Shown: piece by piece, positions 46,497 to 59,000 of the stretch
How positions within the stretch are numbered: position 1 is the first letter of the stretch
Layout: the number at the start of each line of letters is the position of its first letter
NCBI GenBank assembly: GCA_014621425.1
Contig: JAANBB010000021.1
Coordinates: 202,266 to 266,265, forward strand
Source: Cylindrodendrum hubeiense
Taxonomy: Eukaryota; Ascomycota; Sordariomycetes; Hypocreales; Nectriaceae
DNA: 64,000 bases
Direction of reading: 5' to 3'
Notes under the pieces: model-generated
What the model was told of the DNA's origin: nothing
Seen by the model: the letters and a program-made list of their open reading frames with translations, nothing else
Database searches by the model: none
Program-made: the position numbers and the translations under genes

Positions 46497-47492
46497 GTTT
46501 CTAGATCTTGAGTAGTCAAGGCTTAAGGATCGAAGAGAATGACGAAGAGAAAGAGAAAGTGCGGACTGCTTGTGGTGGGATTTCCAATTTGCGGGCCAGC
46601 TCTGATACATGACTAATACACAATGCACCACAGGCGAAGTAGGGGGGCAGAATTCAAACAGTAGTCAACTGGCGGGACGGTTGGGCGGGCGGCAAATGCA
46701 GGCGGGCGGTAAATGAGTGGCTAGAAATAAATGTCTTTGGTTCTTAGTGTAGTGAAGTGTAAAGGATGAAGGAACGGTTGGTTGATTATCTATTTTAGAT
46801 TAGCCCGATAGCCGGGCGGTTAGCGATTGGCGTTGTGTTTGTTGGGTTGTTAGTGTGATTATGCACGATTCTAAAGCAGCCGGAACTCTGCCTAGTCCAT
46901 ACCATTTAAGTTACAGATCAGTAGAAGTTGGACAGTTAGGCTGAAGAGTTAGGGTCAATAGACGGGGCAACTATCCTTCAGTTGCCAGCCACGATCAAAG
47001 CAAGCTGAATCATGGCATAATATTTGCAGCAACGAATGGCCCAAGTTAGTCAGTGCCCCAAAGATCCGAGGGTGAGCTTTGGGCAAAAGCGAATGCGCAA
47101 TCTGCTGTATTAATCGTTGTATATCCCGGTACTAGAAGTGGTGCTAAGCGTCTACCTGGTATTTTTAAGTACTGTATCGCTTGATCTGTCTAATGACAAT
47201 GAACAAGGATGCAGAATTGATTGATCGTACATACTACGCTCAAACGGGAAGGAATAGACCTGACCATTCATGTACCCCAACCTGAGAGCTGCTAGGCTGA
47301 AAAGGGAAAGTATAGACCAATACATATCTCCCCCACAGCATGATGAAGCACGCCACATCAAAAAGTAGAAAGGTATAAATGCAACCCGAAGCACAAATAA
47401 ATCTGCATTCCATAGGGTTTTCTCTATAACAAATCAGCTTGGTGTTCGTCCCTCTTATTGACTCTCATACGCCATATTTTCGCCCATCAATC
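46497..47492. other. Divergent intergenic region
   Basis: About 1 kb with no supported gene. GCGGGCGG-type words repeat at 46668-46712. A hydrophobic minus-strand frame at 47152-47394 has no homology I recognise and was not called. Confidence 0.5.
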
Positions 47493-48889
47493 ATGACGCG
47501 AACTATCATCTACAATACCACCATTCTCACACTAGATGAAGATGATAGCTTCTATTATCCAGGGACAGTGGAAATAGAGGATGACCGCATCACCAAGGTT
47601 TACAGTGGCAATCCAAGCGAGGAGCTCCTGGCAGCTTCATTTGTCACACTCCTGGATGGCACCGACAAATTAGTGATGCCAGGGTTTGTTGACTTGCATT
47701 TTCATACATCGGTCGCAAAGGTACTATTTATCCATTGCCTACAGGACGCTAGCTAACTATGTATTAGGGATTTGGAGATGAACTTCCTCTCAAAGAGTAT
47801 TTGGATGAGGTCTGGTATCCTAGCGTCCGCGCTTTGAACAAGGAGCGAGCATTTACTGGGGCAATGCACTCATACTGTACCGCCATCAAGTCCGGAACCA
47901 CCACCGTCAACGACATGTACCGATTCGTGGGTTCTCTTGCAGATGCAGCCAGCAAGATCGGTATCAGGGCTGTTCTCAGCAATGAAGTAGCTCTTGCGGA
48001 ACACAAACTCGACTTGATCGAAGACAACGAAATATCCTTCTTGGAAAATAACGGCAGGGACTCGGATCGCATTAGGGTTTGGATGGGCCACGAATGGATG
48101 TGTACTTCTGATCTCGACTTGATGGCCCAAGTCGGCCAAATGAAGAAGAAGCTTGGCACGGGCTTGCACATTCACCTCTGCGAATCAGAGCAAGAGGTAG
48201 AGGATGTTCAAGCCAAATACGGAAAGACGCCCATGGAGATTGCTTACGAATCTGGCTGCTTGGGCCCTGACACAATTGCCGCGCATTGCGTGCATTTGAC
48301 AGACAATGACATTGCTTTGCTCGCGAAAACCGGCACGTCAGTATCGTACGATCCTGGCTCGAATGCGAAGCTCGGAAATGGCATTGCTCGGCTTCCAGAT
48401 CTGCAGGCTGCGGGTGTCAATGTCGGGATGGGAATCGATGCCTTCGAGTGTGAGAACAGCCCGGACATGTTCGAGCTCATGAAGTTTGGTTCTCTTATCC
48501 AAAGAGCCCTGCATAAAGATGCATCACTCGGAAAACCCCACAACATTTTACGCATGGCAACCAAAAACGGTGCCAAAGCGCTCGGTATTGATACCGGAGT
48601 CATCCAGCCAGGAAAGAAGGCAGATGTCATCGTGGTAGACCTTACCAAGAACCAAATGTTCACGCCGCTCCTCAAAGAGCCCAAAAAGCGCAAGACAATG
48701 CTGGAGAGCCATTTGGTTTTTGGCTGCAATGGGTCTGCTGTTCAACACTCCATAATTGATGGCAAATTGGTGATGAAGGATTTCCAGGTTTTAGCTGTGG
48801 ATGAAGAGAAGCTGCGCAAGGAAATGGATGCCATGTTTGAGGTTATCTCAGAAGAAATGAAGAGTCTGCGGGTTATAAGCTCAACATAA
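47493..48889 (+). CDS. Amidohydrolase (metal-dependent deaminase family)
   Basis: Two exons, 47493-47720 and 47768-48889, 449 aa. The metal site follows the MTA/SAH deaminase-TrzA/AtzA-type layout: His69 and His71 in MPGFVDLHFHTS, then LHIHLCES, AAHCVHLT and the metal Asp in GMGIDAFECENSPDMFE. The N-terminal beta-domain (TRTIIYNTTILTLDEDD, PGTVEIEDDRITKV) and the C-terminal KKADVIVVDLTKN are also typical. By family it deaminates or dechlorinates an aromatic/heterocyclic amine. It lies next to a Zn2Cys6 regulator gene, which is convergent with it. No signal peptide. Confidence 0.9.
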
Positions 48890-48998
48890 TAGCATCTAGA
48901 TAGATTACCAACTAAAAGTTCACATTCAATACAGAATAAGATCGATATTTCCGTCTAGAATAGTAGTCAGCGTTCAGGTTCTGGAAGAGAGCATCACT

Positions 48999-50689
48999 TT
49001 ACACACCTATAAACGTCTCCCAGGCGAGGTTGGTACCGGATTCTCCATGCTCATCTCGATGAGACCAAAGTGCTTCCAAAACTCCCAAACTGTGCTGAAC
49101 AGTATGAATCCCAAACATTTTAATCATGCCATTCAACAGAGTTTTCACTTGTTGCCTGTCCTCCGCCTTGATTGCTCCGCATCCAGCAGAAAACAGAGGA
49201 AAGAGGAGTACAATTCCTGGACATGGACCTTCAAGGAGCTTGACTCCAGACAGAAGAGACAAAATGCGGTGCACAATGTCTTGGATCTCGTCTGCTGATG
49301 ATGGAAGACCGCGGATTCGTTGATGAATATGCAACAAGGCTGCTTGATGGTATGATTCGTTGATCTTCAAGTACTCGTCTTGTCGATTTGAAGACAGAGA
49401 GGACAATACACCCATTTCCAACTCGGACTTGTCTCTTTTCACCATTGTTTGCAGTTCTTGGACGAGCTTATTGGATTGGTCTTCTGAGTCGATCCTAGAA
49501 TTCAGATTGTTTTGGCTTGAGATCTGATGTCGATTTCTCAGGAGAGCACCGATTGCCACGAAAATATGAACGAGATCGGTCGAGTAAGCCGTAAACTCGT
49601 CAATGTGCCGATGGTCGCCATCGGTTCCAACCATTTGAAGAGCCTGTTTTGAGACAGTATCGGTCGGAGGACGTCCTGAAACATTTGCCAATGCCACAAG
49701 TGAGACGAAGCATCTGGCGATGAATGCTCTGGTGGCGTTTTGGGACTTTGTACTCCATGCCAATATATCACGGGCAAAGAGAGACGCGGCTCCTTCTAGA
49801 TGCAGCCTCCAGGAATGAGATCTGTCGCCACCGGCCACGATGTCTGAGTAACATAGCATTAAAACGGTTGCCATGACATCTTCTGTCGGAGAGCCCGAGG
49901 TATCGGAAATGTTTAACCGCAGTTGTTCAACGGCCACCACTTGTAAGAGGGCCAACTGTTTTGAACTTTGTGCTAGACCGGCATTGGCTCTATGCACGGC
50001 AGCCAGATTGAGCATAGAGGCCATGACATGAGGTTTGCAAATGGCCATTGGCATGAAGGTTGAATAGAAGTCTCTTTTGACAAGCTCGTCGCAGGAAAAC
50101 GAGTCGGCGACACGAGTGAAATAGCCGAGCAGAGATCGATAAGGAGGTGGAAGGTCAGGGAGGAAAGACGGAGCTATCGTGATGTATGATGCTCTTCCTT
50201 CGTGTTGGGTACCTATCATCCCTGAAGCTAATTGGGTCTGCTTTTCTGACGATTCATGTATATGAAGTTCCGGTAGCGGTGACGAGACCTCGGACTGGGT
50301 TATAACCACCGGGGCAGCTGCGGCATGGGGAATCCCATACACAAATGATGAAACAGATCTGGGATCACCTGTCTTCCAACGTCAGCATTTATATATATTG
50401 TGGCCAAGATCAAACTACCTTTTGCATTTACTTGTGCCGACTGGATCTGAACAACCGGCCTGGACTGGCTCTCAGTCTCTGACATGCATTTACCGAAAGT
50501 GGATTTGCGAAATGGCCGACCACCCCATGTGATGCGAAGCCCATATTCACAGCTCCGACTGTACTTTTCGCACAGAGCACACGCAGGGCGTTTCTCATCA
50601 CATTTTCGGTGATGCTGTCGACATTCGAGACAACCTGAACGGGATCGAGGGGCAAATGCCTTTTTCCTCACAGGTTTCTCCATGCTCAT
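48999..50689 (-). CDS. Zn2Cys6 transcription factor C
   Basis: Two exons, 50419-50689 and 48999-50368, 546 aa. Zinc cluster C20-x2-C23-x6-C30-x6-C37-x2-C40-x6-C47 (SGCLECRQHHRKC...). Not a close relative of regulators A and B: the spacer between C30 and C37 is six, not eight, and the rest of the sequence does not align. The C-terminal region has the helical fungal trans II type features (RSLLGYFTRVADSFSCDE, MATVLMLCYSDIVAGGDRSHSWRLHLEGAASLF). The gene ends about 110 bp from the amidohydrolase stop codon. Its target is unknown; the neighbouring amidohydrolase is one candidate. Confidence 0.88.
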
Positions 50690-50960
50690 GAGTCCATTGT
50701 GATTTATGCAACACAGATTGTGACAAATGAATAATGCTTGAGTGCAAGATAGAAGGAGACTGTCCCTGGAATGTGAAAGTAATCGCCAAGTTACAATAGG
50801 CTGGAAGGATTAAAGATGGTGGGGTGAAGGTCGGAAACCGACGGGTATGCATATATAGGCTAGTATCATTCTTTTTAATGCATCTTTATTTACATACTAA
50901 TAATATGCCCCACTATGTGCACTTTTCTTTTCAACACCTAAACCTACAGGGTAGCTCTAC

Positions 50961-50965
50961 ATCTC
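50961..50965. repeat. Left target-site duplication ATCTC of the outer LTR element
   Basis: ATCTC is repeated at 63912-63916 on the other side of the element. Exact 5-bp match. Confidence 0.9.
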
Positions 50966-51155
50966 TGTTACGGGCCACAAGGTCACGTGGGGGACCCACG
51001 AAGCATCAAGCCCGATGCCGGACTATCAGATAGAGCCGGTTAGGGCTAATAGGAATGCCACCACTATATTTAGCTATGCGGATACTACTAGCAGCTTGAA
51101 TTGACCACCGATACATCTCTCTAAGTCCAGACCTATTATGATGACCCCCGTAACA
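50966..51155 (+). repeat. 5' LTR of the outer copia element
   Basis: 190 bp, starts TGTTACGGG and ends CCCGTAACA, so the ends form TG...CA inverted repeats. It is much less AT-rich than the interior. Confidence 0.92.
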
Positions 51156-51167
51156 GGTTATGAGCCC
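51156..51167 (+). other. Primer-binding site, half-tRNA (initiator Met) type
   Basis: GGTTATGAGCCC directly after the 5' LTR. Its reverse complement is the anticodon stem-loop of initiator tRNA-Met (GGGCTCATAACC, anticodon CAT), not the tRNA 3' end. This half-tRNA priming is known from copia and Ty5-type elements. Confidence 0.75.
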
Positions 51168-54100
51168 GGACTTTGCAAGTAATTGCAGGCAGCTACGATG
51201 TATAGTAGCTGTCCCACTGAGATCTTAGGTCCCTTATCACAGTAGTACACTGACTGTAATTAAGGCCATATTTAAAGACCCTACATACCATAATAAAGCT
51301 CGGTATAGCTAGACCCCGCAAATCATAATATCTGATCTTATAGATAAGGGTAATCTTAATCCCGTTAAGAGAAGCTTCCCGCCCCCGGAACCCGTTACTC
51401 ATAATGATAATAAGTCCTCCAAGCTAATCGCAGAGGATTATAATAATAACCCTCATAACCCGCCCACTACCCTAATACAAGTGACGGTGAGAGTAATAAT
51501 AGAGGTGTACAAGACCGAGGCCAGGGCTAAGAAAGCCCTTCCCCGAGTAAGGCAGCTAATACTATACACTCTAGTAGGCCCGCCCCCGAGGCAGCCCGAT
51601 TACCACACATAAAGACCCCTCAAGACCCCGAGCCCTAGATTAATACTATCTATAGCCATGGTAACTAAGATAAGAGAAACCCTATATTTTTTATGGTAGT
51701 AAGATATAATAATAGCCTCGATCTTTAAGAGCCTGCTATAATAGGGTCTAATAAACTTAATCCCCGCAGAGATTAAGAAAGCCCGGGATCTATACTTCTT
51801 CAAGCTATAGATATCCGAGACTATAAAGCTTAAAGAATTGGAATAGTGATAAAGCTAGAAGTAGGTCCTTAATAGTATCCTAGTTACTATTAGTATATAT
51901 AATTAGATCTAGTTATCTAGAAGGGGTAAGGGAAAGCTATTAATAGAGATTACTATTAATATTACTAGAGATATTTTTAAAGTTATTATTAGACTATCCT
52001 AAGATATAAGAGCTTATATAATATTAATCTAATAATATAAGGCTTTAATAGGCTTTATAGAGAATACCTTATAAATTAAATTTATAATATTAAGGTTTAA
52101 GGACTTAAAGAGTATATTAATTTATATTAATAAATTTAGGAAATTAGTCTAATTATATTATAATATAGGTAATAATATTATAATAAAGATTAAATTTAAT
52201 ATCTTTATAATTAATATAGATATTATAATAGAAGATTAGACTAATTAAATATTTATAAAAATAAAAGATAGTTATCTTAATAACCTAATCTTAATAGAGA
52301 TTTAAGATAATCTTAGTATTTATATAGAGAGATATATATATAAAGCTAAGATTACTTAGAATAATAGCTATAATAATAATTAAAATAATAATTATAGAAG
52401 ATCTAGTATAATAATAATAATATAATTATAATAGCTAAAAGACCTATTATATATTATCTATTATAATTATAATAAGAAAAGCTATATCTTAAGGGAATAT
52501 TAATTTAAGAAGAAGATCTAGCCTGAAAATAAGAATACTATTAATCCTAAGATAAGGGAGTCTATATAAGTACATATTACCTTAAAGAAAGCCCTTAAAG
52601 TTATAAATACCCTAGAAAATAATAGCTTTATCTATTAAGTTAATAAGACTAACCTTATTAAAATAAGAGAAATTTATAAATAATTTCTAGCTAGTAAGAA
52701 AGGTCTTGAAACCCCTATAATTACTAATTATAATAAGTCTAATAAGGGTATTTAGGTTAAATATAGAGAGCCTAGTAAGATCCTAGTAAATTATACCTTT
52801 ATTTTATAATTATATATAATAGAAACTATAATCCCTAATAAAAAAGATTAATAATTATAAAATTCTAAAAGTAATCTTTATATTATTAATAATATTAAAT
52901 AATTCTATAATAATAACTAAATAGAGATAAAGGAATTAATTATAATTATAATAGGTATTAGACTTATATATCTAATAGTTATTAAAATAGCCCTTATAAT
53001 ATTATATAGAAAGAGAAAAGAAATTATTATAATATCCCTCTAAGATATAGTCTATATACCCTTATTCCTACTAAATATCTTTTCTAGTAAAAAGATATAT
53101 CTCTTTAGTAATTATCTTAGCTAGAATTATATTATAAATAAAGAAGATCTTATTATTAGTATAATTAATATCTATAAGTATGGCTTCCTCTTATAAGTTA
53201 TAGGAAGTATTATCAGATAATAAGGCCTATAGAAACAGATAATATTTATATACTAAGAAATATAAAATATAATATTATAACACTAATAACTAGATTATAA
53301 TAATCCTAAGAATATTAATAAGATTCTTAAAATGACCTATAGAGAAATAAAGCTAATAATAGTTATTAGGAATAATTATAATATCTGTGAGCTCGTGAAA
53401 GCTATTAGATATAGCTTAAAGACTCTAACCTTATAAATATAATAAATTCTAGACCTCCTTTATACTAACCTTTATAAGATTAAACCCGTTATATATAATA
53501 GAAAGAAATATATACTATTAATAATAAATAATAAGAGCCACTTCTATATTATTTACCTACTCAGAACTAAAGATAAGATCTATATAATACTTATTGTAGT
53601 ATATAACTAGCTCAAGACCTAGTATAATAAGCTAAAGAGTATCCAGATTAATAGAGATAAAGAACTTTAGAATATAGCTCTTAGAGCCCATATAAGGCTA
53701 TAAGGTATAATAATTATAATTATATTACTTTACAGGTATAAGTAAAATAGCACTATTAAACATACCTATTATATTATCTTTAATAAAGCTTATATAATAA
53801 TAATAGTCTAGGATATCCCTCCTAAGCTATAGGAGGAAATTATGATTATTATAGTTAATATTATAAACCTAATAGTTATAGAAAGCTTAGATTAGAAAAC
53901 TCTATTAGAGATCTTTAATAATAATATTAAAGGAATAGCTAAAGATAATAATAATCACCTAAACTAGTTAAATATTAAGTACTTATAAGTCCTAGGATAT
54001 AAGGTAATTATTATAATTAAGCTAGAAAAGTAGATAAAGATAATAAAGTTATAGTCCTGTGAATTTAAAAGTATCCTTATTAACTTTAAAGGAAGATATC

Positions 54101-55223
54101 TATATTATATCTAGAACCTGAATATAAGGTAAGTCTATACTATCTTATATATTATATTTCTTGAGAACCTATTAATACTATTTAGTTATAAAATAGTAAG
54201 ATTAAGATTTCCTAGAATAATTAGATAGATCTAAGTAATAGAATTTAAGATAAAATTAATAAGGATAATAGACTGGATTATAAGTATAGTTATAATCTTA
54301 TATTAAGATCTTAACTTAAAGACTGTATATAAGATCCTTGAACTCCCTAATAGAGTAACCTAAAGAGAATTAGCTTATCTAGAGATAAAGGTATTATTAG
54401 ATAAGAATATTATTAACTTCCTATCTCATATTATAATACTAATAAGAAAGTATCTCTTAATAGTAAAATAGATATTAAAATATAAATATAATAAATATAA
54501 TAAGATAATAAGATATAAATTAAGGCTTATAGTTTAAGACTTCTAATAATATAAAGGTATTAATTATAATAAGACCTTCTTATTTATAATAAGACTAGCT
54601 TCTTAGTATATTATCCTAGTCTATATAATTTAATATAATTATAGACTTATATAAGTAGATATTATAGTTACCTATCTTAATAGAGACCTTAAAGAAGATA
54701 TCTATATAGAGCTATTCTCATTACTTAATAACTTTCTCTATAACCCTTAATATAAGCACTATATTAAAGAACAAGATTATAAAGATAATTATATTATCTA
54801 GCTTAACCAGGCCTTCTATAATCTCAAGTAAAGTAACTAGTAATAGTAAAAGAAGCTTAAAGATAAACTTACTGAGCTAGGCTTTAAGTAATTAAAGTTA
54901 GATACTATAATTTACCTAGATCTAAAATAAGAAATTATTACAATCTCCTATATAGATAATCTAATTATAGTTATAGTAAATAAAGGTATAGAAGAACATT
55001 ATTATAAATAACTAGACTCTAACCTTAATATTAAAAGACTAAGCTTTTTATATTTCTTCCTAGATATTATAATTATAACTACTAATAATAGTAATATTAC
55101 TCTTATATAGACTAATTATATAAGGGATATTCTTAAGATATTCTAAATAACTAATTATAAAATAACTTTAATTCTAATAGACTTAAATACCTACTTAAAG
55201 GTAAGAAAGAATATTAAGTTAAG
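51168..55223 (+). pseudogene. Remnant gag-pol, left part (copia)
   Basis: About 4 kb between primer site and nested insert. Zinc knuckle remnant at 52459-52500 reads YYNYNKKSYILREY where the family has CX2CX4HX4C: each Cys and the His are Tyr. RT blocks at 54655-54714 and 54949-54960 (YIDN for YVDD). Stops occur throughout; no reading frame is usable. The edges (51156-51850) are less AT-rich than the middle. Confidence 0.8.
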
Positions 55224-55228
55224 CTTAT
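55224..55228. repeat. Left target-site duplication CTTAT of the nested element
   Basis: CTTAT here, CCTAT at 62934-62938. One C/T difference, as expected after RIP. Confidence 0.7.
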
Positions 55229-55512
55229 TATAAGGGGTGAGCCCTAAGTTTATTTAATAAGAGAGAATCCTAAATTATATATTTAAGTTATAAGAGTGAG
55301 CTTACTATATATCTATAATAACTTCTATAGAGAATAAGAGTAGATATTAATTAGTCCTGGGAGCTAATCCTAAAGGAGGGATAGGAAGTCTCCTCTAGCT
55401 ATATCCTAGCAGAGATTTCTTCCTGATAATAATATAGGACTACTCGCCAATCCCAGAGCTCCTTGGACCTGGAGTTATCTAGGTCTATATAATCTAGGCT
55501 TAGCCTTTAATA
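55229..55512 (-). repeat. LTR of nested gypsy-type element (3' in its own orientation)
   Basis: 284 bp; aligns along its length with 62650-62933, with differences that are mainly transitions. Confidence 0.85.
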
Positions 55513-55540
55513 GGTTCTTTCTCCTTACCTTTTTTAGATC

Positions 55541-55545
55541 CTACT
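55541..55545. repeat. Left target-site duplication CTACT of the TRIM-like element
   Basis: CTACT here and at 56053-56057, exact match. Confidence 0.85.
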
Positions 55546-55729
55546 TATCACAGACTGAGCCTGGATCACGGATCCGGACTGTGGCCGGTCCAAGCTATAG
55601 GTGTAGCTAGATGACTTAACCTCCAGTTAAGTCATTACTTTCCCTTTTACCTCACTAGGGAACTGTAACAGAGCAGGAAGGTCGTAGCGCTAGCTATCGC
55701 TTTAGTCCCTTTAGGACCAACCCCTTTCA
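55546..55729. repeat. LTR 1 of the TRIM-like element
   Basis: 184 bp, same length as LTR 2. Confidence 0.88.
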
Positions 55730-55868
55730 GTATGACTTAACTGCCCCAATAGGTCACAAGTTCGATTCCCTGTCCCAGTGGGTGGGCAGGCTCGGCTTGG
55801 GCTTACAGACCTCTGTGGTCTGGGGGGTTTGTGACCTATAGAGCCCCTCTTGCGAAGGGGGGAGGACC

Positions 55869-56052
55869 TGTCACAGGCTGAGCCTGGATCACGGATCCGG
55901 ACTGTGGCCGGTCCAAGCTATAGGTGTAACTAGATGACTTAACCTCCAGTTAAGTCATTACTTTCCCTTTTGCCTTACTAGGGAACTGTAATAGAGTAGG
56001 AAGGTCGTAGTGCTAGCTACTGCTTTAGTCCCTTTAGGACTAACCCCTTTCA
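55869..56052. repeat. LTR 2 of the TRIM-like element
   Basis: 184 bp, better preserved TG start than LTR 1. Confidence 0.88.
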
Positions 56053-56057
56053 CTACT

Positions 56058-59000
56058 ATAAGGTTATAGCTAATCCTTATTAATATTCTAGTTAATCTTT
56101 AATTTTAACCTGACCTATTCTATCTCTTATTATACTGGGTATGGTCTTGTAATCTCTCTCTGACTTGGTTATCCTCGGTTATACTTAATATTAGGTATAG
56201 TCACTTCTTAATTATTATATAGTTATGGGGATTATCTTTTATTAATTATATTCTTAATTGGGTAAGTCTCTATAAATAACCTCTCCCTTAATAGTAATTA
56301 TTATATTATAAATTATTATTATTCTCTGTATACTAGTCCTAATCAGGTTATATATTATATATACTAGTAATAATAATTATATTAGCCCTTATAACTATTA
56401 TTATATATAGTATTTAATTAGGATTAGATTATTATAGTTATTAGGTAGGTAGTTACTAGATTATGTATAGCTTGAGATAAGTGTTATTATATATTAGTAT
56501 TTATTGAAGGAATAAATAGTTATAAAGATAATAGGGAATAATAAGATATTATAATTCTATTATTCCTCTAGAGTATTTTAAATTATTAACTTTATAATTA
56601 CTTAAATGCCTTAATATTCTATATAGGTTATAATCTTTTTCTTTTTCTAATTTAATTGACTTTTTATATATTATCCTTTCTTCTTAAATTCCTTATCTTA
56701 CTATAAATATACTATTAATTATTTAATAATAGATATTAATATTCAGATTCCTCTTATCTCCTCTATAAATATAATATAAATACTTAATCCTTTCCTTTTA
56801 TATAATAAGTAAGTAGTTAATCTATTATATAGTCCTATTAGTTATAAATATTATTTAATTAATATAGTTATTTAATAGTCTAATAAGATTATATACTATA
56901 AGGGTATAGAGATCTTATTACCTATCCCTATTTCCTATAAAATAAAGTCTAGCTATTAGTTATTCTATTATCTTATTATATACTTATTATTAACCTATTT
57001 GATAATTATTTCTAATAAGTGTGCTCACTATTAGAAGAATAATAAGTCCTATTTTAAGATAAATATACCTTCCCCTTTATATATTCTCTATTAACTTATT
57101 ATAATATAACTGGTTAAGAAATAGTATATAGTTCTTAACTATCTCTTTATTATTATTAATAATATTAAGGAATTCCTTACTAATAAATATATTATGGTTA
57201 TTATAAGTACTCTATTTATTTACTATAATCTAGCTAACCCCCTATAGATCTCTGCTTATAAAACTGTGAAGTAAGTATTATATTATGTCTCCTATAGAGA
57301 TAAGGTAGTATATACTCACTCTGCCCTTACTGCTATTATTATTAATAAGATCTGTGTCTTTAGTGAGATTACTGTACTCTTATAGTATATTATTATTATA
57401 GGTCTCTTAGTCTAGATTAATATTACTAATACCCTCTAGGGTATTCTTACTAACCTTAAGGGTAATGTGATCTTATTATCTAATTATGTTAGTCTTATCT
57501 CTCTCCTCGAGGATATTACTAATAAGGACAAGGATAATAAGGATAAGGAGGATGAGGAATAAATACTATCCTCTCTCCTGCCTCTGCTATAATCTCCCTA
57601 TGCCCTTATTATATTATTACTATCTGTTTTTTGTTTTTTTATTTTAGATTTATCTATTGAATTTAATTCCGTGTAGTTAGTATATTTATAATCCCTATAT
57701 AAAGAGAAATTAATTAAATTATTATAATCTTATTATCCTTATAATAATTATTCTTATAAATATAAATCTAATCTATTTTATAATAGTATTTTTCCCTTAC
57801 TTTATAGTTATTATAGGGATTATTTAAGGTCTTAATTAGCTTATATTTTGCTTTATAGTAATTAAATATTTAGAGATCTTATAGATTATCTATTAATTTC
57901 TAGTTAAGTTATTTATATTCCTTTTAATATAATAATACCTTATATATAATATTATAATCTTATCTTTTATTATAGGTATAGAGGATCTCTTCTATTTTAA
58001 ATTTATTATTTTCTTTTATCTATATTAATAATAATTAAATATTATTATTCTTCTAGCCTAGAAGGGGATTATTCTGTGTTTTTTTTAAGAGATTAATATA
58101 AAATTATAGATAGGTTATTCTAGGTATATTTAACTTGACTATATATAAATTAATAATTTTTATAATTTAATATTTATAATATAATTAGTTTAATTTTCTT
58201 AAGGGTCTTAATATTTTGAAGTTCTTAAGATTAAATTAAATAAGGTCTCTAATTCTAAACTGTTTATTAAGTTATTATTTCTTATTTACTTTTTTTTATA
58301 ATATTATTAGATAATAGTTAATATAATTTAGATAAATTTATAAATATTATATAATTTCTATATTAATTCTAATATAATAATCTTATTATTATTCCTCGGA
58401 TTATATTCCTTAATTTTCTTTATTTTAAAGGTATTAATATAATAATTATACTTAATAAAGAAAGGACTGAATTTAGTTAAGATATATTCTCTATTATTAA
58501 GTGTAAATTATATTATAGATAAGTAATAACCTTAATCTTTCTGTGAGTAGATAATATAAATATATAAATAAGTCTAGATCTCCTAATTATAATATTTAGA
58601 GATTCTATCTATCTAAGGGTAGTATATGATATTAAGGTATTACTTAATTTCTATAAGCTTATAGAAAATATACTAAAAGTCATTTATCTAGTTAATATTT
58701 CTGTTATTAATAATAGAATAGGGTATTTTGTGGAAGTGATAATAATAGTTAATAAATCATTATATATATATCTTAGTATTTATAGTAATTATCTCCTTAA
58801 GGATAATAACCTATATAAAATAGTTAATAATTACCCAGAGATAATAAGAATTATTAATATTTAAAGCTAGAAGGTCTATAATAAAGTCTATAATAATATT
58901 ACTTTAAGATTATTATAAGATTAGAAAGGATTTTAATAGGCTCTTCTTAGCTTTCCTCTAAATATAATTCTAGTTATAGAGATTATAATTAGTAATAAAG

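Larger units (their letters stand above)
55546..56052. mobile_element. 507-bp TRIM-like miniature LTR element
   Basis: 184-bp LTRs (55546-55729, 55869-56052) with a 139-bp interior, all in a GC-richer island in the AT-rich block, flanked by CTACT. The second LTR begins TGTCACAGG; the first has TATCACAGA. Both end CCCTTTCA. They differ at about 11 positions, all transitions. The interior has no coding capacity. A purine-rich run (55851-55866, GCGAAGGGGGGAGGAC) precedes the right LTR, so a plus-strand orientation is likely. A sequence AGTTCGATTCC resembling a tRNA B-box lies at 55769-55779. It must rely on enzymes from another element. Confidence 0.85.

Noticed and set aside
47152..47394. Hydrophobic minus-strand open frame
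   Set aside because: Short, no recognised family, and in the promoter region of the amidohydrolase gene.
12144..50458. AACCGGCC copies in coding sequence (12144, 24891, 50450)
   Set aside because: They are within exons of MFS, ALDH and regulator C and are expected by chance; they weaken but do not void the promoter-motif idea.
51193..51803. Small open frames in the left part of the transposon block
   Set aside because: They are chance gaps between stops in mutated retrotransposon sequence.
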